Assembly: GCF_000718165.1 (NCBI RefSeq)
Contig: NZ_JOEY01000012.1
Location: 1-64,000 of the forward strand
Source of the DNA: Streptomyces fulvoviolaceus
Lineage (GTDB): Bacteria; Actinomycetota; Actinomycetes; Streptomycetales; Streptomycetaceae
Direction of reading: 5' to 3'
Length of the DNA: 64,000 bases
The stretch's first letter is position 1; every line of letters starts with the position of its first letter. The position numbers were made by a program, and so were the translations under genes. The notes beneath the pieces were generated by a model. It was not told the DNA's origin, did no database searches, and saw only the letters and a list, made by a program, of their open reading frames with translations. Below are positions 48,325 through 57,269 of this stretch, piece by piece.

Positions 48325-50572
48325 GTGCGCTCCCATCGCCGTTTTCGTCTGCGGGTCCATCGTGGCTGGTCGCGCCCCGCGGCGGAGCCGCCTGTCGATT
48401 CAGCCCCGCGCCCCTGGGTGGGTTCTCTCCTCCCTCGCTGACACCGAACCGCTCGTGGAACCTCCGCAACGGTCCCGGCGCCCACCACGTGGCCCTGCCC
48501 GTGAGGCGCATGATCGCCGGAACCAGGAGGCTGCGGACCACCATCGCGTCCATCAGCACCGCCAGCGCGATGCCGAGCCCCAGCATCTTGGTGTTGGTCA
48601 CGCGGGACGTGCCGATCGCGATCATCACCACCGCGAGGATCACCGCGGCCGCTGTGATGAGTCCGCCCGTGCGCTGCACCCCGTGCCGCACCGCCTCGTC
48701 GTGGTCGCCCGTCCTGTCGTACTCCTCCTTGATGCGGGACAGCAGGAACACGCCGTAGTCCATCGACAGTCCGAAGGCCACGCAGAACATCAGGACCGGG
48801 AGGGTCGTCTCGATGGAGCCGGGGCTGGTGAAGCCGAGCAGGCCGGAGAGGTGGCCGTCCTGGAAGACCCAGACCACCGCGCCGAACATCGCCGTCAGGC
48901 TGAGTGCGTTGAGCAGGACCGCCTGGATCGGTATCAGCACGCTGCCCGTCAGCAGGAAGACCAGGAGCAGGGTGACGATCGCGATGAAGGCCGCCGCCCA
49001 GGGCAGTTGCTCGCCTATCGCGTCCTTGGAGTCGACGAGGACGGCGGCCGTGCCGGTCACCTTGGTGTCGAACGGGGCTTTCGTGGCCCGCAGCTCGCCC
49101 ACCAGGCGCTGGGCGCTGTCGTCCACCGCCTCACCCTTGGGCTGCACCGTGAAGTACGCCGAGTCGCCCTTCACCAGTGGCCCGTCGACCCGCAGCACAT
49201 CGGGCAGTGCGGCGATCCGCTCCTTGTAGGTGGCGTACTGCGTCTCGGTCGCCCGGCCCTCGGCGAGCACGTCGAGGCCGCCGCCGGGGTTGCCCGGGAA
49301 GCCGTCCCGGATGTGCTGCTGCACGACGTGGGACTCGGCCGACGAGGGCAGCTGACGGTCGTCCGCGGTGCCGAACTTCACGCCCAGGAAGGGCAGTCCG
49401 AGGAGGACCAGGACGGCCGTGGTGCCGAGGGCGAAGAAGGGGGCGCGGCGCATGACGAGGGTGGCCGTGCGGGCCCAGCCGGTGCCCTCGGAGGGCGCCG
49501 GCCGACCGCTCCGCCTGAACAGCCGTCGTAGATCCAGCGAGTTGACCCGATGGCCCAGCAGCACCAGTGCCGCCGGCAGCAGGATCAGCGCGGCCGCCGC
49601 CGCGAGCAGGACCACGGCGATCCCGGCGTAGGCGAAGGACCTCAGGAAGTACTGCGGGAAGAGCAGCATCGCCGCCAGGGACACCGCGACCGTGAGGGCC
49701 GAGAAGAGGACCGTGCGCCCGGCCGTGCGCAGGGTGGTGCCGACCGCCGTCAACGGGTCGGCGCCGGTGGAGAGTTCCTCGCGGAAGCGGCGGACGATGA
49801 ACAACGCGTAGTCGATGGCCAGGCCGAGACCCAGGGCCGTAGTGAGGTTCATGGCGAAGACGGAGACGTCGGTGAACTCGGTCAGGCCGCGCAGCACCGC
49901 GTTCGTGCCGAGGATCGCGACGATGCCGATGCCGAGCGGCAGCAGGGCCGCGATCGCGCTGCCGAAGACCATCACCAGGAGCAGGAGGGTGATCGGCAGG
50001 GCGATCATCTCGGCCCGGGTCAGGTCCTCCTTGATGATCGTCTGCATCTCGTGCCGCACCGCGACCAAGCCGCCGATCTCGACCTCCACCGGCCCGTGCC
50101 GGCCCCGGAGGGAGGGCGCGATGCGGTCGAGGGTCTCGCCCATCTCCGTCTCGTCGCCCGTGAGGCGGGCGGCTATCAGTGCCTCGTGGCCGTCCTTCGC
50201 GCGCAGGGCGGGCGACTTGGAGCCCCAGTAGGAGCCGACGCCCGTCACCCCCTTCTCCGCTGACAGGCTCGCGGTGATGCGGGCGGCCTGCGCAGCCACT
50301 GCCGGGTCGTCCACGGAGGCGCCGCCCGCGTCGACGAGCAGCAGGAGATTGGGCTGGGAGTCGGGGAACTCGCGCTCCAGCGCCTTGGTCGCATACGTCG
50401 ACTCGGCGCCCGGGTCCTCCCAGCCGCCGGCGCCCAGCCGGTCGGCGACCCCGCTGCCGGCCAGCACGGCGAGGACGGTGAGAACCAAGGCGGCCAGCAG
50501 TGACAGCCGAGGCCGCGCGGTCACGAACCTGGTCCATCCCCCGACGCGCGGCGGCTTGTTGACTTCGGTCAT
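48293..50572 (-). CDS. MMPL/RND-family membrane transporter
   Basis: The 759-residue protein has two copies of the six-helix RND unit, each after an extracellular domain: the first unit with FAMNLTTALGLGLAIDYALFIVRRFREEL, the second with VLMFCVAFGLSMDYGVFLLSRIKEEYDRT. The GLxxDY/GLSMDY Asp-Tyr pairs are the proton relay of MMPL proteins, which export lipids or drugs. The last 30 or so residues (after HERFGVSEGGE) come from the dispersed element and run into the alcohol dehydrogenase gene. The divergent TetR gene and a 51-bp palindrome in the 144-bp gap imply that it is repressed by that TetR protein. Confidence 0.9.
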   Translation of the reverse strand: MTEVNKPPRVGGWTRFVTARPRLSLLAALVLTVLAVLAGSGVADRLGAGGWEDPGAESTYATKALEREFPDSQPNLLLLVDAGGASVDDPAVAAQAARITASLSAEKGVTGVGSYWGSKSPALRAKDGHEALIAARLTGDETEMGETLDRIAPSLRGRHGPVEVEIGGLVAVRHEMQTIIKEDLTRAEMIALPITLLLLVMVFGSAIAALLPLGIGIVAILGTNAVLRGLTEFTDVSVFAMNLTTALGLGLAIDYALFIVRRFREELSTGADPLTAVGTTLRTAGRTVLFSALTVAVSLAAMLLFPQYFLRSFAYAGIAVVLLAAAAALILLPAALVLLGHRVNSLDLRRLFRRSGRPAPSEGTGWARTATLVMRRAPFFALGTTAVLVLLGLPFLGVKFGTADDRQLPSSAESHVVQQHIRDGFPGNPGGGLDVLAEGRATETQYATYKERIAALPDVLRVDGPLVKGDSAYFTVQPKGEAVDDSAQRLVGELRATKAPFDTKVTGTAAVLVDSKDAIGEQLPWAAAFIAIVTLLLVFLLTGSVLIPIQAVLLNALSLTAMFGAVVWVFQDGHLSGLLGFTSPGSIETTLPVLMFCVAFGLSMDYGVFLLSRIKEEYDRTGDHDEAVRHGVQRTGGLITAAAVILAVVMIAIGTSRVTNTKMLGLGIALAVLMDAMVVRSLLVPAIMRLTGRATWWAPGPLRRFHERFGVSEGGENPPRGAGLNRQAAPPRGATSHDGPADENGDGSAHAGSGVRAIR
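48350..48415 (+). repeat. dispersed intergenic element, copy C (inside MMPL frame)
   Basis: TGCGGGT at 48350, GTGGCTGGTCGCGCC at 48362, CGCGGCGGAGCCGC, CAGCCCCGCGCCCCT to 48415; 1 bp shorter than A. Read on the minus strand in the MMPL frame it gives PPRGAGLNRQAAPPRGATSH. Confidence 0.85.
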
Positions 50573-50632
50573 CGTGCGGTGTCCCCTTCACCGGGCAGCA
50601 TGGATCTGCCATCGCCTTGCCATAGACTGAAA

Positions 50633-50683
50633 AACACGAGACATCGCTCGCGTTTCTCCAGAATGCGAGCGACCACTCGTGTT
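50633..50683. promoter_or_regulatory. 51-bp interrupted palindrome, TetR operator candidate
   Basis: AACACGAG-ACA-TCGCTCGC (50633-50651) and GCGAGCGA-CCA-CTCGTGTT (50665-50683) are inverted around 13 bp. Each arm also has its own CGAG-N6-CTCG symmetry, so it could hold two TetR dimers. It lies between the MMPL start (50572) and the TetR start (50717). Confidence 0.75.
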
Positions 50684-50716
50684 TGTCAACACCGTTCGGA
50701 GACCTGGGGATAACGC

Positions 50717-51379
50717 GTGCCCGAGAACGCACAGAAGGAACAGCCGCGCCGCCGTCAGGCCCGCGGCGAGCGTCGTGTCGCCCAGCTGCTGGAGGCCGCC
50801 GCCTCCGTCTTCTGCACCACGGGCTACACCGCCGCCAGCACCAACGCCATCGCCCGTGAGGCGGGCGTCTCGCCGGGCACGCTCTACCAGTTCTTCCCGA
50901 ACAAGGAAGCGATCGCGATCGAGCTGGGCGAGCGGCTCGTGCACGAGATGCGGGAGGCCTACGGCGAGGCGCTCGCCCCGGTCGATCCCGCGACCCCGCT
51001 GGAGCAGGCCGTCGGTGCCGCAGTCGATCGGTTCATCGCCTTCAACTGCGACCATCCGGTGTTCTTCGCGCTGATGCACGGCCCCGACGTCCCGGGGCGG
51101 CTCACCGAGGAGCACGACGCCCTGCACGCGACGCTCATCGGCCGGGTCGAAGCCCTGCTCTCCTCGTTCCTGCCCGACGCGCCGTCCGCCGACATCACCC
51201 GCACCGCGCAGATGGCCCTCGGCATCTACATGGCGGGCCTGGAACTGGTCCTCGCCCGCGAGGGCGCCGAACGCGACGCATACGTCCAGGAGATCAAGAA
51301 CGCCCTGATCCGCTACCTCGACCCGCTCGTCGGCGACCGGCTCGGCAGACCGGGTCTCACCAGGACTCCACCCCGCTGA
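50717..51379 (+). CDS. TetR-family transcriptional regulator
   Basis: The 220-residue protein has the TetR HTH at about 20-68 (RRVAQLLEAAASVFCTTGYTAASTNAIAREAGVSPGTLYQFFPNKEAI in parts) and an all-helical ligand domain (FNCDHPVFFALMHGPDVPG, ADITRTAQMALGIYMAGLELVL). It is divergent from the MMPL gene and most likely represses both genes from the palindrome between them until a ligand binds. GTG start at 50717 with GGGGA upstream. Its stop lies in the decayed antiporter gene on the other strand. Confidence 0.9.
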   Translation: MPENAQKEQPRRRQARGERRVAQLLEAAASVFCTTGYTAASTNAIAREAGVSPGTLYQFFPNKEAIAIELGERLVHEMREAYGEALAPVDPATPLEQAVGAAVDRFIAFNCDHPVFFALMHGPDVPGRLTEEHDALHATLIGRVEALLSSFLPDAPSADITRTAQMALGIYMAGLELVLAREGAERDAYVQEIKNALIRYLDPLVGDRLGRPGLTRTPPR

Positions 51380-52182
51380 CCGGCTCCTCCACCACCCTCC
51401 GCTCGCCCCGCACCGCAGTCCCGCCAGCGGGAACAGCAGCACCGACAGCATCCCGGCGCCCACCAGGGCGGCGGTGTCGTCCGTCTTCAGGACCTTGTCC
51501 TCGACGCCGATCGTGATCGCCACCACCAACGGCAGCGCGGTGGACGCGAAGAGGGTGAGCGCGCGCCGGTCGCGTCGTACGAGGTCGCGCGGGGCGAGGA
51601 CGTCCACCGGAAGGCCCCGGACCAGCAGGAACAGCACGAGGAAGACGGGCAGGAGCAGCAGTGCCCGGCCGCCGGACAGCAGGGCGTCCAGGTCGAACTC
51701 GATGCCGGTGACGACGAAGAACACCGGCACCAGGAAGCCGAAGCCCATCGCCTCGACCTTCTCCAGGACCGGGTCCGCGCTCTCCGGCGCCGACCCGTGC
51801 AGCACCAGCCGCGTGATCAGCCCCGCGGCGAAGGCACCGAGCAGGGTGTCGAGGCCGAGGACCTGGGAGATGCCGAGCATCACGGCCAGCATCAGCACGA
51901 CGAGTCGTACGGCGAACTGGCCGCTGCTGTGCAGGGTCCGGGCGATCACCCGGGAGAACCACGGCGGGCGCGGCCGCATCGCCCACCACACCGCTACCGC
52001 CGTCAGCAGCCCGAACGCGGCGAGCACACCGTCGACTCCCCCGCCGAACGCCCGCTCAGGGCCATGGCGATGACCGGCCCGAACTCCCCCACCGCGCCGA
52101 CCGCCATCATCACCGAGCCGAAGCGGGAGCGAAGGTCCCCGGCGTCGCGCAGGACAGGCAGGACCGTGCCGAGGGCGGTGCT
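51357..52182 (-). pseudogene. Na+/H+ (CPA2-type) antiporter remnant
   Basis: Three frames carry successive parts of a cation/proton antiporter. From 52182 one frame reads STALGTVLPVLRDAG and SVMMAVGAVGEFGPVIAMALS; from about 52027 the next reads AAFGLLTAVAVWWAM, VLMLAVMLGISQVLGLDTLLGAFAAGL and FLVPVFFVVTGIEFD; past 51430 a third gives TAVRGERRVVEEP and a stop at 51357. The N-terminal 100 or so residues are gone: upstream DNA belongs to another broken gene on the plus strand. At least two frameshifts and a truncation make it non-functional. Confidence 0.8.
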
Positions 52183-52186
52183 GCGT

Positions 52187-52550
52187 CGGCAGCCGCGGCT
52201 ACATGGGATCCGCGCCGGGTTCGCGCTCGGCGTGACGGTCGGCTTCGGCTTCGCGGCCCTGGAGAGCGCCGCCCGAACGGGCGCTTCTCCTTCGCCGGGC
52301 CGGTGATCGGCACGTTCGGCATCTCCCTCCCGCACGCGCTGTGGGACTCGACGCACGGCATCGCGCTCCGGCTGGCGGCGCGCCTGGCCGGAACGAACCT
52401 GGACCGGCAGTTGTTCTCGCCCAGAGGTACCTCCTTCAGGCGACCGGCCGACAGCAAAACCACTCCACGCCGTTCTCCCTCGGGCTCATGGTGCTCGTGT
52501 CGCTGTTCGGCGTCACATGGGCACGGTCGCCGGTCCGGCGCGACCCCTCT
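52187..52550 (+). pseudogene. PrsW-like intramembrane protease remnant
   Basis: On the plus strand one frame from 52196 reads GIRAGFALGVTVGFGFAALESA, like the glutamate motif (FAxxE) of PrsW proteases. A second frame from 52303 reads GTFGISLPHALWDSTHGIAL, like the later HxxWD-type motif, and a third near 52455 gives STPFSLGLMVLVSLFGVTW, a last membrane helix. The front third of the family is missing and at least two frameshifts occur. Its left end meets the broken antiporter at about 52183-52190. Confidence 0.65.
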
Positions 52551-52577
52551 TGGAGAAATACCCCCTAGGGGTATACT
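52550..52577 (+). promoter_or_regulatory. copZ-copA promoter with CsoR operator
   Basis: TTGGAG (52550-52555), 16 bp, TATACT (52572-52577). The palindrome ATACCCCCTAGGGGTAT (52558-52574) fills the spacer and enters the -10; this is the form of CsoR copper-repressor sites. Copper would release CsoR and turn on copZ-copA. No csoR gene is in the window. Confidence 0.8.
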
Positions 52578-52640
52578 CTGAGAAGTGTGGACCCCATCGT
52601 GGGTCCCCTCAGCCCCACATGCCTCCACGAGGAGAACGAC

Positions 52641-52880
52641 ATGAGCGCCCAGACCGACACCCAGGGTTCCGTCACCGCCGTCTACAAGGTGAGCGGGATG
52701 AGCTGTGGACACTGTGAGGGCTCCGTGTCCGGTGAGATCTCCGAGATCGCCGGTGTCAGCTCGGTGAAGGCGGTCGCCTCGACGGGTGAGGTCACCGTCG
52801 TGTCCGAGGTCGCGCTCGACGAGGCGGCGGTGCGGGCCGCTGTGGACGAGGCCGGGTTCGAGCTCGTCGGCCGCGTCTGA
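52641..52880 (+). CDS. copZ: copper chaperone CopZ
   Basis: The 79-residue protein is one heavy-metal-associated (HMA) domain: VYKVSGMSCGHCEGSVSGEI with Cys22 and Cys25 for Cu(I), then VTVVSEVALDEAAVRAAVDEAGFELV. CopZ carries copper to CopA. The ATG at 52641 has GAGGAGA before it; a GTG 18 codons upstream lies at the presumed transcript start. It is led by the CsoR-type operator and followed by copA after 138 bp with a copy of the dispersed element. Confidence 0.92.
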   Translation: MSAQTDTQGSVTAVYKVSGMSCGHCEGSVSGEISEIAGVSSVKAVASTGEVTVVSEVALDEAAVRAAVDEAGFELVGRV

Positions 52881-52920
52881 GGAACGCGACGGGAAGTGCC
52901 ACGATGGGCCGTCTTGCGTG

Positions 52921-52988
52921 TGCGGCTCCGTCGTGGCTTGTCGCGCCCACGCGGCGGAGCCGCATCATCGGCACTGCCCCGCGCCCCT
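52921..52988 (+). repeat. dispersed intergenic element, copy D
   Basis: TGCGGC at 52921, GTGGCTTGTCGCGCCCAC at 52933, GCGGCGGAGCCGC, then TGCCCCGCGCCCCT to 52988 and GACGGCGTTGCAG. The outer GGCTG/CAGCC pair is lost by point changes. It lies between copZ and copA, 30 bp before the copA start, so it is part of the copZ-copA message. Confidence 0.85.
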
Positions 52989-53018
52989 GACGGCGTTGCA
53001 GTTTCTGGAGTTTGGAAC

Positions 53019-55235
53019 ATGGCCAGCACTACCGCCCCGATAGCGTCCGCCTCCGAAGTCGAGCTGGTCATCGGTGGAATGACCTGTGCCTCGTGTGCGG
53101 CTCGGGTCGAGAAGAAGCTCAACCGGATGGACGGGGTCACCGCCACGGTGAACTACGCCACCGAGAAGGCGAAGGTCACCTACGCCGAGGGCGTCCACGT
53201 CGCCGATCTGATCTCGACCGTGGTGAAGACCGGGTACACGGCCGAGGAGCCCCAGCCTCCGAAGGAAGAGACCCCCGTCCAGGACCCGGAGCTCGCCGCC
53301 CTCCGTCAGCGGCTCGTCGTCTCCGCCCTGCTCGCCGTCCCGGTGATCCTGCTCTCCATGGTCCCGGCTTTCCAGTTCGACAACTGGCAGTGGCTGGCGC
53401 TCACCCTCGCCGCGCCCGTGGTCGTCTGGGGCGGGCTGCCCTTCCACCGGGCCGCCTTCACCAATCTCCGGCACGGCGCCGCCACCATGGACACCCTGGT
53501 CTCGCTCGGCACGCTGGCCGCGTTCGGCTGGTCGCTGTGGGCGCTGTTCTTCGGTGACGCGGGCATGCCGGGCATGAAGGACCGCTTCGAGTTCACCGTC
53601 TCGCGGATGGACGGGGCCTCGACCATCTACCTCGAAGTGGCGTCCGGGGTCGTCGCGTTCATCCTCCTGGGCCGCTATCTGGAGGCCCGGGCCAAGCGGC
53701 GCGCGGGGTCGGCGCTCAGGGCGCTGATGGAGCTGGGCGCGAAGGACGTGTCCGTGCTGCGGGACGGGCGTGAAGTGCGGATCCCGGTGGCGCGGCTGGC
53801 CGTCGGGGACCGGTTCGTCGTACGGCCCGGGGAGAAGATCGCGACCGACGGCGCCGTCGTCGAGGGCGCCTCCGCGGTGGACGTGTCCATGCTGACCGGC
53901 GAGTCGGTGCCGGTGGACGTGACCGTCGGCGACGCCGTCACCGGCGCCACCGTCAACGCCGGCGGCCGGCTCGTCGTAGAGGCCACCCGGGTCGGCGCCG
54001 ACACGCAGCTCGCGCGGATGGCGAGGCTGGTGGAGGAGGCGCAGAACGGCAAGGCGGAGGTGCAGCGGCTGGCCGACCGGATCTCCGCGGTGTTCGTGCC
54101 GGTCGTCATCGTCATCGCGGTCGCCACGTTCGGCGGCTGGCTCGGCGCGACCGGCGACACCGTCGCCGCGTTCACCGCGGCCGTCGCCGTCCTGATCATC
54201 GCCTGCCCGTGCGCGCTGGGCCTGGCCACGCCGACCGCGCTGATGGTCGGCACCGGGCGCGGCGCCCAACTCGGCATCCTCATCAAGGGTCCCGAGGTGC
54301 TGGAGTCCACGCGCCGCGTCGACACCGTCGTCCTCGACAAGACCGGCACCGTCACCACCGGCCGGATGACCCTCCAGAAGGTGTACGTCGCCGAAGGCGC
54401 CGACGAGCGACAGGTACTGCGGCTCGCGGGCGCCCTGGAGCACGCCTCCGAGCACCCCGTCGCCCGGGCGGTCGCGACGGGCGCCGAGGAGCGGGTCGGA
54501 CCACTGCCGGGGGCCGAGCGGTTCGAGAACGTGCCCGGGCGGGGCGTACGCGGGCGGGTGGAGGGCCACGAGGTGGCCGTAGGACGGCTCTTCGACGAGC
54601 TGCCCGGGGAACTGGCCCGCGCCAAGGACGAGGCCGAACAGGACGGTCGTACGGCCGTCGTGGTCGGCTGGGACGGAGTGGCACGCGGTGTCCTCGCCGT
54701 CGCGGACGCGGTCAAGGAGACCAGCGCCGAGGCGGTGCGCGCGCTGCGGGCGCTGGGGCTCACGCCGGTGCTGCTGACCGGGGACAACCGGGCGGTGGCC
54801 GAGGCGGTGGCCCGTCAGGTGGGCATCGACCAGGTGGTCGCCGAGGTGCTGCCCGAGGACAAGGTCGATGTCGTACGGCGGCTGCAGGGCGAGGGGCGGA
54901 CGGTCGCCATGGTCGGCGACGGGGTCAACGACGCCGCCGCGCTCGCCGCCGCCGACCTGGGCCTGGCGATGGGCACCGGGACCGACGCGGCGATCGAGGC
55001 GGGCGATCTGACGCTGGTGCGCGGGGATCTGCGGGTGGCCGCGGACGCGATCCGGCTGTCGCGCAGGACGCTGTCCACGATCAAGGGGAACCTCGTATGG
55101 GCGTTCGGATACAACGTGGCCGCGCTGCCGCTGGCCGCCGCGGGACTGCTGAACCCGATGATCGCGGGGGCCGCGATGGCCTTCTCGTCGGTGTTCGTGG
55201 TGACGAACAGCCTCCGATTGCGGACGTTCCGCTGA
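53019..55235 (+). CDS. copA: Cu(I)-exporting P-type ATPase CopA
   Basis: The 738-residue P1B ATPase has one N-terminal HMA domain (GGMTCASC, Cys23 and Cys26), eight membrane helices, the TGES loop (293-296), CPC in the sixth helix (396-398), the phosphorylated Asp440 in DKTGT, the HP motif in [11 protein letters not shown] and [10 protein letters not shown] near 635. It pumps Cu(I) out of the cell. The ATG at 53019 has GGAG 8 bp before it; the open frame further upstream passes through the repeat element and is rejected. Confidence 0.94.
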   Translation: MASTTAPIASASEVELVIGGMTCASCAARVEKKLNRMDGVTATVNYATEKAKVTYAEGVHVADLISTVVKTGYTAEEPQPPKEETPVQDPELAALRQRLVVSALLAVPVILLSMVPAFQFDNWQWLALTLAAPVVVWGGLPFHRAAFTNLRHGAATMDTLVSLGTLAAFGWSLWALFFGDAGMPGMKDRFEFTVSRMDGASTIYLEVASGVVAFILLGRYLEARAKRRAGSALRALMELGAKDVSVLRDGREVRIPVARLAVGDRFVVRPGEKIATDGAVVEGASAVDVSMLTGESVPVDVTVGDAVTGATVNAGGRLVVEATRVGADTQLARMARLVEEAQNGKAEVQRLADRISAVFVPVVIVIAVATFGGWLGATGDTVAAFTAAVAVLIIACPCALGLATPTALMVGTGRGAQLGILIKGPEVLESTRRVDTVVLDKTGTVTTGRMTLQKVYVAEGADERQVLRLAGALEHASEHPVARAVATGAEERVGPLPGAERFENVPGRGVRGRVEGHEVAVGRLFDELPGELARAKDEAEQDGRTAVVVGWDGVARGVLAVADAVKETSAEAVRALRALGLTPVLLTGDNRAVAEAVARQVGIDQVVAEVLPEDKVDVVRRLQGEGRTVAMVGDGVNDAAALAAADLGLAMGTGTDAAIEAGDLTLVRGDLRVAADAIRLSRRTLSTIKGNLVWAFGYNVAALPLAAAGLLNPMIAGAAMAFSSVFVVTNSLRLRTFR

Positions 55236-55730
55236 AGTCAGCAGAGGTTACCCGCGGTTAGGGGAAGTCGAGGCCAGAGCACCTCTGGAGTCCGGCGCCG
55301 CACTCACATAAGCTCTTCACAAGACTCGCGCATCGTCCTTACGCTTGGGTCTCGTTCGCGGTATCCGGGCTCTTGCGTACCTAACGGACATATGCAAGAG
55401 ACGCAGATCACAGTGATGTGAACGTAACCATCGAAGGGGTTCGAAGGTCTAAGTTGACGATGTCAGGAAGCGTCTTGGGGGGCGCTGACTGGCATCTGAG
55501 GATGTCTTGGGGGACTTCCTCAGAGATGCGTTGCCGGGGCACGCACTTCGGGAAGCTTTGAGCGGCCCTCTCGAGCGTGCGCTGTCCCGGCAGATCGCAC
55601 ACAAGGAGTAGTACGGCGAGTTTTGCTCGTTCTGCTCAAACAGCGGCACAGAAAGACAGACAGCGATTCAGGCGCTGTCTTCTCAAGACGCCCGGCCGGA
55701 TCCCGTGGGGGGAATCCGCACCGGGACATG
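55236..55730 (+). other. unexplained structured non-coding stretch, candidate ncRNA or orphan leader
   Basis: About 500 bp without a convincing gene and visibly less GC-rich than its surroundings. It holds an inverted repeat CTCTTGC/GCAAGAG (55370-55376, 55394-55400), the perfect palindrome ATCACAGTGAT (55407-55417), two GTCTTGGGGG words 32 bp apart (55472, 55504), a CACAAGGAG ribosome-site-like word near 55600 with no start codon behind it, and a hairpin AGACAGCG/CGCTGTCT (55658-55680) followed by TCTC. A 33-codon frame (55460-55561) has no good site. A plus-strand RNA from about 55330 to 55690 would fit; so would the leader of a lost gene. Confidence 0.4.
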
Positions 55731-55783
55731 GGAAGGCGCCCTGTACGCCGGCCCGTGGGGGGACCGGCGGCAGGGCGCCTTCC
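55731..55783. terminator. large hairpin downstream of citA
   Basis: GGAAGGCGCCCTG (55731-55743) and CAGGGCGCCTTCC (55771-55783) form a perfect 13-bp stem, with inner GCCGG/CCGGC. GCGTTTTC follows on the plus strand. It can end citA (stop 70 bp away) and any plus-strand RNA from the left. Confidence 0.75.
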
Positions 55784-55852
55784 GCGTTTTCTTGCCGCTC
55801 AGTTCGCTTCCAGGGCGCGCCCCCATCGAGAGCGCGCCCGGCGACTACGAGC

Positions 55853-57142
55853 TCAGCGCTCCTCGACGGGAACGAAATCGCGCTCCACGACACCCGTGTA
55901 GATCTGGCGCGGGCGGCCGATGCGGGAGCCCGGCTCCTTGATCATTTCGTGCCACTGGGCGATCCAGCCCGGGAGCCGGCCGAGGGCGAAGAGGACCGTG
56001 AACATCTCGGTCGGGAAGCCCATGGCGCGGTAGATCAGGCCGGTGTAGAAGTCGACGTTCGGGTAGAGGTTGCGCTGGACGAAGTAGTCGTCCGAGAGCG
56101 CGTGCTCCTCCAGCTTGAGCGCGATGTCCAGCAGCTCGTCGGACTTGCCGAGGGCCGAGAGGACGTCGTGCGCCGCCGCCTTGATGATCTTCGCGCGCGG
56201 GTCGAAGGACTTGTACACCCGGTGGCCGAAGCCCATCAGGCGGACGCCGTCCTCCTTGTTCTTCACCTTGCGGATGAAGGAGTCGACATCGCCGCCGTTG
56301 GCCTGGATGCCCTCGAGCATCTCCAGGACCGACTGGTTGGCGCCGCCGTGCAGCGGGCCCCACAGGGCGTTGATGCCGGCCGAGATCGACGCGAACATGT
56401 TCGCCTGCGAGGAGCCGACCAGACGGACCGTGGACGTCGAACAGTTCTGCTCGTGGTCCGCGTGCAGGATCAGCAGCTTGTCCAGCGCGGAGACGACGAC
56501 CGGATCGAGGTCGTACTCCTGCGCGGGGACCGAGAAGGTCATGCGCAGGAAGTTCTCGACGTAACCGAGGTCGTTGCGCGGGTAGACGAACGGGTGGCCG
56601 ATCGACTTCTTGTAGGCATAGGCCGCGATCGTCGGAAGCTTGGCGAGCAGCCGGATCGTCGAGAGGTCGCGCTGCTTCTCGTCGAAGGGGTTGTGGCTGT
56701 CCTGGTAGAACGTCGACAGGGCGCTCACGACCGACGACAGCATGGCCATCGGGTGGGCGTCGCGCGGGAAACCGCGGTAGAAGTTCTTGACGTCCTCGTG
56801 CAGCAGGGTGTGCTGGGTGATCTCGTTCTTGAACGTGGAGAGCTCGTCGACGGTCGGCAGCTCGCCGTTGATCAGCAGGTAGGCGACCTCCAGGAAGGTG
56901 GAGCGCTCGGCCAGCTGCTCGATCGGGTAGCCGCGGTAGCGGAGGATGCCCGATTCGCCGTCGAGGTAGGTGACCGCGGATTTATACGCGGCGGTGTTGC
57001 CGTATCCGCTGTCCAGCGTCACCAGACCGGTCTGGGCGCGGAGCTTGCCGATGTCGAAGCCCTTGTCGCCGACGGTGCTGTCGATCACCGGGTAGGTGTA
57101 CTCGCCGTCGCCGTACCGCAGTACTACAGAGTTGTCGCTCAC
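55853..57142 (-). CDS. citA: citrate synthase (type II)
   Basis: The 429-residue protein is a hexameric-type citrate synthase: GFDIGKLRAQTGLVTLDSGY at the front, catalytic histidines in ADHEQNCSTSTVRLVGSS, WGPLHGGANQSVLEML and GFGHRVYKSFDPRA, and the Asp/Arg of RNLYPNVDFYTGLIYRAMG. It joins acetyl-CoA and oxaloacetate at the entry of the TCA cycle; in S. coelicolor citA is needed for aerial growth because loss acidifies the medium. The GTG at 57142 (VSDNSVVLRYG) is taken since GAGGGAAG lies just before it; a GTG four codons upstream is the alternative. A 19-bp palindrome is 109 bp upstream. Confidence 0.95.
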   Translation of the reverse strand: MSDNSVVLRYGDGEYTYPVIDSTVGDKGFDIGKLRAQTGLVTLDSGYGNTAAYKSAVTYLDGESGILRYRGYPIEQLAERSTFLEVAYLLINGELPTVDELSTFKNEITQHTLLHEDVKNFYRGFPRDAHPMAMLSSVVSALSTFYQDSHNPFDEKQRDLSTIRLLAKLPTIAAYAYKKSIGHPFVYPRNDLGYVENFLRMTFSVPAQEYDLDPVVVSALDKLLILHADHEQNCSTSTVRLVGSSQANMFASISAGINALWGPLHGGANQSVLEMLEGIQANGGDVDSFIRKVKNKEDGVRLMGFGHRVYKSFDPRAKIIKAAAHDVLSALGKSDELLDIALKLEEHALSDDYFVQRNLYPNVDFYTGLIYRAMGFPTEMFTVLFALGRLPGWIAQWHEMIKEPGSRIGRPRQIYTGVVERDFVPVEER

Positions 57143-57250
57143 GTCTTCCCTCACCGACGTTGTGCCTCATCTTCGAGGTTGCCCTGACTGTCTCTACCAT
57201 CCCCCATTCGGCGCAGAAGAGTGCACTGGGGGTCGACCATTGGGCTTATC

Positions 57251-57269
57251 GGCGGCACTGAGTGCCGCC
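57251..57269. promoter_or_regulatory. 19-bp perfect palindrome upstream of citA
   Basis: GGCGGCACT-G-AGTGCCGCC has 9-bp arms. It lies 109 bp before the citA start in the 274-bp gap to recD2, where nothing else stands out. As DNA it may be a repressor site; as RNA a short hairpin. Confidence 0.55.

Noticed and set aside
52896..53018. Earlier start for copA giving 41 extra residues
   Set aside because: The extra part is translated dispersed element D, has no ribosome site, and CopA proteins start close to the HMA domain.
55460..55561. 33-codon frame as a small protein gene
   Set aside because: Only a distant GAAGG before it, no signal peptide or motif, and codon use unlike neighbours (many T/A-ending codons).
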